Source of the DNA: Neurospora tetrasperma FGSC 2508
Taxonomy: Eukaryota > Ascomycota > Sordariomycetes > Sordariales > Sordariaceae
Length of the DNA stretch: 64,000 bases
Assembly (NCBI RefSeq): GCF_000213175.1
Contig: NW_009799103.1
Coordinates: forward strand, 1-64,000
Direction of reading: 5' to 3'
In this document: piece by piece, positions 1-9,294 of the stretch
How the letters are laid out: each line of letters opens with the position of its first letter
Numbering within the stretch: position 1 is the first letter of the stretch
Position numbers and translations under genes: made by a program
The notes under the pieces: model-generated
What the model was told of the DNA's origin: nothing
What the model saw: only the letters and a program-made list of their open reading frames with translations
Databases searched by the model: none

Positions 1-180
1 CTAACCCTAACCCTAACCCTAACCCTAACCCTAACCCTAACCCTAACCCTAACCCTAACCCTAACCCTAACCCTAACCCTAACCCTAACCCTAACCCTAA
101 CCCTAACCCTAACCCTAACCCTAACCCTAACCCTAACCCTAACCCTAACCCTAACCCTAACCCTAACCCTAACCCTAACC
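1..180. repeat. Telomere repeat array, (CCCTAA)n, left chromosome end
   Basis: Thirty uninterrupted 6-bp units of the C-rich telomere strand begin at base 1. This is the orientation expected for a left chromosome end, since TTAGGG runs toward the terminus on the other strand. The array has no variant units and ends abruptly at a short GC-rich stretch. TTAGGG is the standard filamentous ascomycete telomere repeat. The length here is probably an assembly-limited minimum. Confidence 0.98.
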
Positions 181-810
181 CCTCCAGCTTCTACCCTCGG
201 TCGCCTGGTCCTTTTACTTCTTACCCTTTGCGTTTACTTTTAATAATATTAATATTGAGTTTTTTCTTTATATATTTATATTAAAATAAATAATTATTAA
301 GGAAATTGGCTTTATAAATTTGATTATATTTTATAAATTAAAGTCTTTTATTTTAGGATTAAAAATAAGAAAAAAAATTATTTTTCAAATTAAAAAAATA
401 ATTACAAATAGAAATCGAACTTAAAACGTTAAGGGAAAAAGACTCTTATTTTAACAATTTAACTTACAGGCCAAATTATTTTTAAGAATTTCTTCTAACC
501 TCGTGCCCTATATAGGGAGAGTTGTAGTTTGAAGGAAGAAAAAAGAAAAAAAAGTAAAAAAAAAGAATTTTTTTCTAAGTTTTTTTTTTTTTATAGCACT
601 TACTACCTATATTATAGAACATTCAACATTGGATATTAAATCCACATTAGAAGTCGAGGCGGTACCGCCTAAATATTAAATATTTTAAAACGCATTTTTC
701 CGCTATAGTAATTAGAGTGCGTACATTAACCGGGGATTATAATTACCTCTATAGTAATACCGCGACTAGATAACAATTATAGGCTAGCCCTATAATATCC
801 AAGCTACCCT
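181..810. other. AT-rich subtelomeric tract, RIP-like, no gene
   Basis: After about 55 bp of mixed sequence the DNA turns strongly AT-rich, with many TpA steps, long A and T runs (around 535-595) and stops in all frames. This is the look of sequence mutated by repeat-induced point mutation. I recognise no element family in it and see no terminal repeats. The tract ends at the stop codon of the first gene, whose sequence is not AT-biased, so the transition is sharp. Confidence 0.7.
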
Positions 811-1821
811 CTATACATCTAAGCTTACACGTTCCGTAACTACTAGCCCGTGCCGACCGCCATAGTTTGCTTTCTCCGCTAGCTTCCACCCACTCCGTGG
901 AAGCAGCTCATTATCTTTGAGACGGAAGACCTCAACTTTTAACGGCCGGCAGCACTTAATCATCTCCTTTTCGTTATCGCTCCCAAAACCCCAGAGAGAG
1001 AGGTCGCCACCAGGGCAAGTGCCTATGTCAAAATCGAGTCAGTAAGAAGTTTTGGTCAAAGAGCACACATGAGCTGAAAGGGAGACACCAAGTGCAAAGA
1101 ATAGTAAGGAAACGGAGGCCCTACTCAGCGCCATCAAAACGTCCTGTTCCGCCAAAAACTCAACAAAATCTCCCTTACTTGCCGGACAAGGACTCATAAA
1201 ATATCTGCCCTTCTCGTCCAAACCCGTAACCTGGAACAGGTTGATAACATCATGCACATCCCCCTCGTTCAGGCCATACTCCATCACCGCCCTTGTTAGG
1301 TTTGAGTGGCAATGAAAGTCAAACTCGCCGCCACTCAACACGTTGTTAATATACGGATCACATCTCGTCCCCAAGAGGTCATGCACCCTGCCCCCATGCT
1401 CATCTTGTCCGTACCAGGACAGCGTGTCGGCGATGATGGTTAGCATGGGCCGCATGAAGGGTAAGTTAGACCAGAGCCGGTCGTAGGTTGATACGTGCGA
1501 GGCATGGAGCTGTTTGGTACGCGAGGCCCAGAAGCGCTCGCGGGGGTTGTGGAGATTCCAGATGTTGAGATCGCCAACTTGAGGACCTTCGGGGGTGGAT
1601 ATGCGGATGATGGAGCCGGCGGAGGCAGTCCAGGCGCGGCCGGATCGGATAGGGATGGTGAATTCGTCGGTGAGGATGCGGGGAGCTTGTTGGATGGTTG
1701 AGTAGAGGTTTTTGTCGACAGAGAGGGGAGATCCGGCTGTGGGGAGATAGGCAGGAACTGGTTTCGGGATGGGTTTCCGTGCCGCAAGGCGTGCGGCGCC
1801 ATCTTGCTCCGGGGTGGTCAT
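811..1821 (-). CDS. DUF1989 (urea carboxylase-associated family) protein
   Basis: Two exons, 1125-1821 and 811-1022, give 302 aa. The phase-1 intron (1023-1124, 102 nt) has a GTAGGG donor and a CATAG acceptor. Splicing restores the family's run ALS-TCPGGD, which reading straight through exon 1 loses. The start is the only in-frame ATG. Conserved DUF1989 features are visible: the N-terminal part with VGDLNIWN, then CDPY near residue 154, FDFHCHSNL near 168-175, the SPCPASKGDF block, and CPGGD at the start of exon 2. DUF1989 proteins are often linked to urea or amino-acid metabolism, but the reaction is not firmly established. The gene ends about 630 bp from the telomere repeats and shows no coding damage that I can see. 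It lies in the same orientation as the next three metabolic genes. Confidence 0.85.
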
Positions 1822-2375
1822 GTTTCCGCTCGGAATGGCGACACGTAGAGAGAGACTTCCGGCGAAAGCTTGGATCTGCAATGGACCCAATGGTAGGGGT
1901 ATACGGGAAGAGGAAACAACGTCAATTGGTAGTTGTTGAGGACTGATCGTTGATGAGATGGATGGTACCTCTAGAGAAGAAAGAGCATTGAAAGGTTTGG
2001 AAGATCTTCCCTTGTGGGAATCGGTAGAGGTATCAATGCCAGGAACTACCAGCTCAACCCCGCACCATATCAGTGGGCCACTGGCTTGGCCGTCGGTGCC
2101 TATCTATCACTAGCCCCAGAAGGGTGTACGATGTCACGAACCGAGTCGCAGCGAGTGCGGAAGGGACGATGGTGAGTCTTGCAGGTAGGAAGCACGCTGG
2201 AAGCAAACCTGAAGGAGGAAAAACAAGAGATGCGTGTACCAAACTAACCGATCTTTGACTTTTCCCATTCCTACCAGGCATGATTCATACAAAGTATATA
2301 CAGATAGAAACACACACCAGATCACCGCCCACATCAATAGAACCGAGACAGTGAGCCCTCATCCTATAGGCATAT
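1822..2375. other. Intergenic, no gene seen
   Basis: This stretch holds the upstream region of the DUF1989 gene and the 3' flank of the carotenoid oxygenase gene. Only short chance reading frames are present. No RNA gene or repeat is recognised. Confidence 0.6.
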
Positions 2376-4277
2376 TTAGTACTCAGGGCCCTCAACCCTC
2401 GTCAATGTCCTACCCGACGGCACATGCGCCCCATGAAAACCCAAAGCAATTGCAAAGTCCACCTCCGCTCTTCCCATTTCCGCCATCGTCTTTGCATCCA
2501 AGCAGAGCAGATAGCTCTTACCCTTCTCTCCATCCAGCACCAAGCTCAGCAACACACCATCATCTTCCTCTTCTCCCCCCGGCCTTGGAACGAAGATGGC
2601 TTCACCTGGTGTGTGCCCCTTGGGGTTATCCCAGAAGAGCGCCTCTCGCGTCACCGTATCGGTCTTGACAATGGCATCGGTGATAGTGCCGCGGCCTCGG
2701 AAGGGTAAACTGTAGACATAGCGGTGCTTTCTGGTGGCGTAAAGGGGGTTGATGGTTGGGATCTCGCCCGCGTGCGGGGCAGGGATGCGGAAGGCTTCAT
2801 GGTTCTTGGGGTCTGGGGTGGGGGTGACAGGCAGATTGGTGGCGGGTGAGTCAGGGTTGATGATAAAGTGGTAGCGCGTTAGGTGAGCGAGGGAGTTGCG
2901 GGCGCGTTGTTCGTCTTCGTAAAACTTCTTGGCTGCGGAGTCTCTATTGAGGATCACGTCGAGGTAGAGGGAGTGGATGAACTCATGGGAGCCGAAATCG
3001 ATGACGTCACAATAGAGGTTGATGTCGGATGAATCAGAGGCCGCCTTTTCTTCAAAGGAGTTGACAGTGTGGAAGAAGAAACGGCCGTCAGTCTCGAAGC
3101 GGGCCACTACGCCTTTGCTGTGTTTTCTGTCGATGACAATCCATTGGGTCTTCCTGCTTGGGTCATAGGGCTTGATTGCATCGACGAGGTTTCGTTCCCA
3201 GGGGATCTGAGTGCCGCTGAGGCCAAAGTGTGAGGTTGGGATACAGAGGATGACGAAGCTGGGTGAAAGGAACAAGCTGTGTATGTAGGCAGGTGAAACC
3301 GAGGGCTCGCGGATGGTGGCCAGGATTTCCGTCTTCCCACTAGACGCGTCGACACGGAAGACTCGATAGGTGGGCTTCGGTCCAAATTCTAGGTTAAAGT
3401 TGAAGAAATCACCTGTCTCAGGGTCCCTCTGGGCATGAGCACAGGACATGGCGCCCGTCAACTCGGGGTGAAGGACGTCTTGGGTTGCCCAGCCGATTGG
3501 CTCCAGTGTTTGGGGGTCAATCTGCTTCATGGTGCTGTTGTCGGTGCTGACCCATATCGACTTGGGCAACTCAGGCCTATGACCCAGCACATTGGCATCG
3601 TTCTCCGCCCCGGCTGGTTTCCTTGTCCCAACAATGTTTCTGACAGCCTCAAGTCCAGGAGGGTTGACATGCACGGCGACGTTGATGTTGTTGTGCCACT
3701 TCTCCCCCGGCGGCTCTCTCAGTCCCTTGAACGCAGCCATGGCCTTGGCAAAGAACCCGAGGCAGGGATCAGCCTTCTGACCGAAGCTATAATACGGCCA
3801 GGTTCCCTGCTTCTTGATTACGTCCATCATTTCTTCGGCTTGGCGACGTGACGAATAGAAGATGTCAACGGACCCTTCTTCGTTTGGAATAATGTCGAAG
3901 CGATGGGTATGAGCCAGTCCATCGAACCAATGGCTCATCTCGAAGGTTGTGCCGGCGTCCGTGTCGATCTTGTACAAACCGGGACCGGTGCGGTAAAGCG
4001 AGCCGGCAGCCCATGTCGGGATGTTGCCTGTCACGGCGATTTTGATCGGCCCTCGTTCCTCGGTGAGGCCATCGAACTGCGGGAAGGTTAGTGAGAAATT
4101 CTTGCAGGACAGAATTGCGCGGAGTATCTGACTTACAGCAGCTTCGTTGGGCCAGTCCTCATATTTGCCAGTCCTTAGATTCTGTAGGGCTTCCTCATGG
4201 TCGTCGTGCTCATCGGCCTGTGTCCGGAAGGTGGTAGAGTTCCCCGGCACCGTGCCGATCACCTCGTGCGGACTCAT
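2376..4277 (-). CDS. cao-2: Carotenoid cleavage oxygenase, torulene-cleaving type (CAO-2/CarT-like)
   Basis: Two exons, 4137-4277 and 2376-4076, give about 613 aa. The intron (4077-4136, 60 nt) has GTAAGT, a CTAAC branch site and a CAG end. It is a multiple of three with no stop, so it can be misread as coding. The protein belongs to the RPE65/carotenoid oxygenase family. The four iron-binding histidines expected of the family fall near residues 261 (SCAHAQRD), 313 (AYIHSLF), 383 (FFFHTVNSFEE) and 595 (ALGFHGAH). It looks like the CAO-2/CarT branch, which cleaves torulene to the C25 apocarotenal precursor of neurosporaxanthin, rather than the stilbene-cleaving CAO-1 branch. An in-frame ATG ten codons upstream (4307), or a further 5' exon, is possible. 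The symbol rests on family resemblance only. Confidence 0.85.
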   Translation of the reverse strand: MSPHEVIGTVPGNSTTFRTQADEHDDHEEALQNLRTGKYEDWPNEAAVSQILRAILSCKNFSLTFPQFDGLTEERGPIKIAVTGNIPTWAAGSLYRTGPGLYKIDTDAGTTFEMSHWFDGLAHTHRFDIIPNEEGSVDIFYSSRRQAEEMMDVIKKQGTWPYYSFGQKADPCLGFFAKAMAAFKGLREPPGEKWHNNINVAVHVNPPGLEAVRNIVGTRKPAGAENDANVLGHRPELPKSIWVSTDNSTMKQIDPQTLEPIGWATQDVLHPELTGAMSCAHAQRDPETGDFFNFNLEFGPKPTYRVFRVDASSGKTEILATIREPSVSPAYIHSLFLSPSFVILCIPTSHFGLSGTQIPWERNLVDAIKPYDPSRKTQWIVIDRKHSKGVVARFETDGRFFFHTVNSFEEKAASDSSDINLYCDVIDFGSHEFIHSLYLDVILNRDSAAKKFYEDEQRARNSLAHLTRYHFIINPDSPATNLPVTPTPDPKNHEAFRIPAPHAGEIPTINPLYATRKHRYVYSLPFRGRGTITDAIVKTDTVTREALFWDNPKGHTPGEAIFVPRPGGEEEDDGVLLSLVLDGEKGKSYLLCLDAKTMAEMGRAEVDFAIALGFHGAHVPSGRTLTRVEGPEY

Positions 4278-4669
4278 GCTGGGCTGGAAGATCGACTTTC
4301 TGAACACCGTCAGCTGCTGGATTCCCCAGTGATTTGTTGATCCTTTCGTGGATGACGGAGATAAAGTCGGACTGTCGTGGGGTGGCGATGCAATCGTGAT
4401 CCAACCGTAGCGGTTTTGGTGGCCAACGTTCCAGTGGGTTTCAGGGGGTATGCGCTGATGAACAAGCCGCTGTCAGGTCAGACAGAGATGCAAGAGCGGG
4501 GATTTTCAACGCAGGTCGACATAGGGTGGGCAAACTTATAAAGGAAAAGGAATCGCCATTCAAGATGTCCATAAGAGGAAAGCAACGACCTGCACTCCGT
4601 CAACTGTGGCCACTAGAACCCTAGACTGGGACACCCACGGATGCCATGCCCGATGAATGGAGACGGCAG

Positions 4670-4681
4670 GATCCGATCGAT
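4670..4681. promoter_or_regulatory. Candidate White Collar-type light response element
   Basis: GATCCGATCGAT contains overlapping GATNC and CGAT half-sites, the composition described for Neurospora White Collar light-response elements. It lies about 390 bp upstream of the oxygenase start. Such short matches occur by chance, so this is only a pointer. Confidence 0.2.
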
Positions 4682-5175
4682 GAGAGACACGAATGCGATG
4701 GATGCCGCCAAGCCACGGGTTTGGCGATCGGGAACGGGGTTTAACATGCCTCTGGGTCGCCATCGCGATACCTCTACTTTAAATCGATAGCGTGACGGGA
4801 AAAGTCCACAATTCGACAACTGTAAACGAATGCGAAGAATGACGTTTGGCGCTCACAAGCACAACTCCGATGAGCTGCGGCAATGCGCCTCCAAAAGTCT
4901 GACGAATCCGCTTGGTCCACTGAGATGAAGATATAAGCGAATAGATCTTCCACGGAGGGTCACCGAATCCGAGACATCTGTCTTGGTGGGTGACGGAAGG
5001 CGGGGCCCGGGTCCAGACCTTCGGGGCCCTGCGACTGCCCGGTGATAGCGGATTATGGGCTCAAGAGACGCTAATGTCGGGAAGTTTGGGACATCATGGG
5101 TACCTTTAAGAGGTATTTCTAGGTACCTACTCCCCACGAAATTTTGGTGGTCATGAGCCTTGAACGACCCGGGGT

Positions 5176-5265
5176 TGAAAAAAGAAAAGAAAAAAAGGAA
5201 AAAAAAAAGAAAAATAAAAAAAAAAAGGGAAAAAAAGAAGAAAAGAAGAAGAAGAAAAATTGAAG
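5176..5265. repeat. A-rich polypurine tract
   Basis: About 90 bp of almost pure A and G (runs of A broken by single G) lies just beyond the 3' end of the minus-strand esterase gene. On the transcribed strand it is a T/C tract, so it may act in 3'-end formation, or it may simply be low-complexity DNA. Confidence 0.8.
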
Positions 5266-5314
5266 TTGAAATTGAGCAATTCAACAAAACAAAACAAAAC
5301 ACCAGTTCAAGAAA

Positions 5315-6469
5315 TCACTTCGCCAGCCCATGCGCCTCCCTCAATGCCCTGATGGCATCCTCATCATAACTCCTCCGCTGCTCGTTCTCTAGCGGCAGAT
5401 ACATCATCGTATGCACCGCGCCCAAATACCGCTTGATGGTGACTTTGTTCCCTCCCTCCACCAACTTTAGTCCATACGCCTCCCCCTCGTCTCTCAGCAT
5501 ATCGCATTCCGCCGTCCTAATGAAAGTGGGACACAACCCCTTGAAGTTGGGGGCCTTGATCGGTGCTAACCACCATTCTGGCCACATTTTCCGGATTTTA
5601 TCCCGCTTCTCAACTGGAAAACAAGACTGCCCAAAGTACTTGATGCGGTCCCAGGGGAGGACAGGTCCATTTGCAAACTCGCTGAAGGAGGAATAGGGGG
5701 AGTCAGTAGGGGAGTCGTAGCTGATGCAGTCGGTTGTGGGAGGGACGGAGGCCAGGCACAGCTTAAGCGGGAGACCGGCGTCGCGGGCCATGTGCTGTAA
5801 AACGAACGAGATGTTCCCGCCAGCCGAGATACCGCCCACGGAAATGGAGGACGGGTTGATGTTGAGGGTGGTGGCCGAGTTGATCACCCAGTTCAAGGCC
5901 GCCCATGCATCTTGGAAGGCCTTGCCAAATATCGTTTCTGTCTGTTGTCAACGGATGACTTTCGGAAGGAGAAATGTCGTCGAACTCTTACCAGGACAGT
6001 GACGATAATTCACATCCACAATCACCACACCCGCCTCGCGCATACTCAAACAGAGGTGACCGTCCGTAAACAAATCCCCAATCACAAATCCACCCCCTAG
6101 TCCATTCACTCCTGGTCAACATGCATTCAACGGCACCCTTCTTGCGGCTCGTTTATGTTACCCACCGTGATGGTTCATATGAACAGGATACGGCCCATCT
6201 CCATGCTTGTCTGGGTCCGGATGATAAACCCTCACAGGAACTGTGGCTCCGTCTTCCGATATGACCTTATAGTCCGTCACTCGCTCGCACTTTGAGGTAT
6301 CAATGGCAGTTGGTGCTCGATACTTCTCGGGATGGGCTCGAAGTTCCTCGATGGTGACGTCTCGTGGTCGCTTTGACAGGACATCCCGAAAGAACGGGAC
6401 GAAGTCCGGATTCAACTTGGAGAGAATGTGGGGAGGGATAGTGCTGCCGGGCTCTTCTTGGCTGGCCAT
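5315..6469 (-). CDS. HSL-family alpha/beta hydrolase (acetyl esterase/lipase-like)
   Basis: Three exons, 6166-6469, 5992-6096 and 5315-5937, give 343 aa. Introns are 6097-6165 (69 nt) and 5938-5991 (54 nt). The first junction rebuilds the oxyanion-hole motif HGGGF at residues 101-105, which strongly supports it. The second rebuilds NYRHCPETIFGKAF. The catalytic serine is Ser174 in GISAG. Likely partners are Asp282 in ECDMLRDEG and His312 in GAVHTMM. This is the hormone-sensitive-lipase (family IV) layout of small-ester hydrolases. There is no signal peptide, so it is probably cytosolic. The substrate is unknown. It lies between the carotenoid oxygenase and an aminotransferase on the same strand, a context that hints at secondary or accessory metabolism. 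Confidence 0.9.
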
Positions 6470-6927
6470 TGTGCTGTTTGACCTTGTCCCTTTGGTTGCC
6501 TTGAGAGTCAGATGAATGTCGTAGACAGTCGGGATCAGAAGCAAGAGCAATCGATGTTATCTTCAACTCGATTGTTATGTCGACTCGACGATAGGTAGTG
6601 TAGCCACTCGCCGTACACTTAGACCGAGGCTTATCATCAGCGGGAGGGGTGTGAGGGGCTGGGAAGTGGGATCAACTGCCGTAAAAGCCGGCTATTATCT
6701 GAAGACGTGGAGACACAAAAAGAAGGCAACCTACCTAATTGGATGCTGTATCAGAAACAAGCGAACTGTGTAGTGTTTCAATTCCAAACTTCCTTCGGCA
6801 AGTCTGCCAGATCGGCGTCGGAATCTCGGTCCACGTCCACCATGTTCCTAACCTAAAGTACAGGAGAAGAAGGAACACACTGAAAGCCCAGCAGAAAACA
6901 ACGACAGAGTACGTAGACGCACTACGT
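6470..6927. other. Intergenic, no gene seen
   Basis: This is the esterase promoter side and the 3' flank of the aminotransferase gene. It contains one CCTACCTA motif near 6730. No gene or RNA is recognised. Confidence 0.6.
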
Positions 6928-8358
6928 CTACACCATCATGATGCCAGTATGCCTCTCCAAGAATCTACCCACAGCATCAACAAACCGATCCAACTCGTCT
7001 TTAGGGGTATCCAATATCATGGCAATGAACCCTCTTCTCGTGATCCAAAAGCCCTCCTCCAGCATCTCAAACCAAAACAGATTTCTCAAATCCGCCTTCT
7101 CCTGGCTCTCGAATGTCCCATTCTCCCTGAAGTGCAACCCAATCAACGAGCCCCTCCCCGTAAATCTCAACCGTGTTCCCTTTGCCAACCTATTCAACCT
7201 GCCCCTCAAGTCGTCTCCCACCCTATTAAGTTCGACACAGACTTCCTCCGTAAACACCTGGTTCAGCCCTGCAAACCCAGCGCACATCGTCATGGTATTG
7301 TTATTGAAAGTGCCCGAGTGGGCCAAACTGCCCTTCACCCTCGGATCATAGACTGAGTCCATGATCTCCTTCCTTCCTCCGAAAGCTCCAAAACTGAATC
7401 CACCACCCAGGTACTTGCCCAGCGTGACCAAATCCGGGCTCAGTCCCAGCTCCTGTCCTAACCCATTGGGTGCCAGCCGGGAAGTCATCACCTCATCCAG
7501 GATAAAGACTGCTCCAGTGTTCTTTGCCGCTTCCTGTGCCGCCAACAGGAACTCTTTGCTGCCCGGAAGGCACCCCCCAGCACCTTGCATTCCCTCTACC
7601 AACACTGCAGCCAGGTCACCCTCCCTCGCCGTCTCCTCAATGACTCTTCTTGCCTCAGCAGCTGCCTCGTCATCCCCGTAATTCTGCACAACCACAAAAT
7701 CGCCTTTGTCAGCCGTATTCGGTGCCGCCTTACCTCCCCCGAAAGAGAAACAAGCACCGTGATACCCGCCGTTGAACACCACCACTTTCTTCTTCCCTGT
7801 GTAGTGCCTAGCAGCCGCCAGAGCATGGAGATTTGCTTCCGTACCGGTGTTGGTCATGCGTACTCGCTCGAGCTTGAAGCGTTGACACAAAAGGGAGGCG
7901 TAGCGGGCTTCGTAAGTGGTGGTGGAGCCGAGGGAAAGACCAATTTCGTCAAAAGTAGAGAGAATGGCGGTGCGGATGACAGGGTGAGAATGCCCATAAA
8001 GGCCGGCGGAGAGCTCGCCCACGAAGTCGGTGTATCTATGTGGGAGGTAAGTAGGTAGGTATCAGCGATGAGCGAGGGGGTTTGATGCCCGCTGCAGGGT
8101 GTGATAACACTTCACTCACTTGTGGCCATCTTCGTCCCACACAAAAGTGCCTTTTCCATGCTTCATGCAAAGGGGGAACGGGGAAGTGTGTAGCAAGGTG
8201 CGGGTGTTGCCGCCTGGCAGCGACTCAACGGCCAGTTCATGTTGCTTCTTGGAGAGCGGGTTGTTGGCGACATATCTAGACTGCGCAGCAGCGAGGGCTT
8301 CTGCTGCCTCTAGATGGCTGCTGTTGGGGCAGGTATGAAGGTCAGAATTGCATGACAT
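6928..8358 (-). CDS. Class III PLP aminotransferase, glutamate-1-semialdehyde aminomutase-like
   Basis: Two exons, 8120-8358 and 6928-8035, give 448 aa. The intron (8036-8119, 84 nt) runs from GTGAGT to CATAG, and splicing joins WDEDGHK to YTDFVGELSAG, a standard class III junction. Fold-type I PLP features are clear: GTEANLHALAAAR near 144-156, the GGYHG loop, ILDEVMTSR near 258-266 and the Schiff-base lysine Lys287 in TLGKYLGGGFSFGAFGG. Length and motifs match glutamate-1-semialdehyde 2,1-aminomutase relatives. Fungi make ALA by the Shemin route, so its role must differ; an amino-acid or secondary-metabolite transamination is likely. It is the fourth same-strand metabolic gene from the telomere. 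The ATG at 8358 is the only good start. Confidence 0.9.
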
Positions 8359-9294
8359 CTTTGTAATTAGGTGATGGAAGGTACAATATCCAGGAAGTGT
8401 TCGGATAACCTGTCAAACCCCCCGACACGGGACACCACGTCGAAGTCTTGGGGACTTGGGATTTCGTTGCAGGTACAGTCGACATGGAAGAAAGCCCGAG
8501 ATTGGAGAGCATCCTATGGGTCAAATCGGTTGATTCAAAAGATGCCAGGTCAAGTACCCCGCTTCATGGTACGCGGGAATTCTTCCCCCCAGGCCCCTTC
8601 TTGGGAGCATTCTCCATACTTCTTTTCTATTTAGTTTTTTCGACCCATACCCTCTTCGTCAACAGAACCCGCAATGATATTGTTCACGCAATCGCCGCAG
8701 CCCGCTGGCATTTTCGAACATTGGCAATTGTCTTCGCAGGCTCCGAACAGGCTCCGGCTTGGGAGAAAACATGATGACCACGCAAACGCTAACCATAGAG
8801 ATACAGACAGAAGTCATGGGAGTTTCCTGGTCAACAAGTCGAGAGGCTGATCAGCCGGACGAGTGTGAGCATTCCATTCAGGTCCATGGAAAGGATGGCC
8901 GCTCTCAGGGTATTTTTCGCATCGGTCGTGAACAGAGAAAGGACGCCGCTAATTTTGACTTTGACTGATGTATTAGGATCTCCGACGGTCTGCGGATGAG
9001 CTTGCGTCCCAAAGTATTGACGACCCAGTAGTCGGTGATCGCAAGTGGATCAAATGGACGGAATCAAAGGGGAACATGCTGGGTATGAAGATGGGGATAG
9101 GTAGCCGGTCTTGACGAGTTACCAGGAAGGGGATTATTAGGAATTTAGCACAAGAAGAGTGTACTGGAACCAGATAGGATACATCGTATTGTTGTACATG
9201 GGGTATACGTTAAGGATTCTGCGAACTCCTACGACTGACCAGACCTACTCCTTCGGACTGTGCAACTTATGGAACCAGACCACCAACAGGGAGC
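8359..9294. other. Intergenic, no gene seen
   Basis: This is the upstream region of the aminotransferase gene and the 3' flank of the Mtf2-like gene. Several short open frames overlap without coding character or splice support. No repeat or RNA is recognised. Confidence 0.55.

Larger units (their letters stand above)
4278..5314. other. Intergenic with polypurine tract
   Basis: This is the upstream region of the carotenoid oxygenase gene and the 3' flank of the esterase gene. It holds no gene. A purine-only tract is annotated separately. Long open frames here are either lysine-rich or phenylalanine-rich translations of that tract. Confidence 0.6.

Noticed and set aside
4210-4404. Possible alternative first exon of the carotenoid oxygenase (MDHDCIATPRQ...)
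   Set aside because: It overlaps the coding start in another frame, and I could find no donor/acceptor pair that joins it cleanly.
5160-5369. Lysine-rich plus-strand frame, and a Phe-rich frame opposite it (4853-5302)
   Set aside because: Both are translations of the polypurine tract and have no protein character beyond low complexity.
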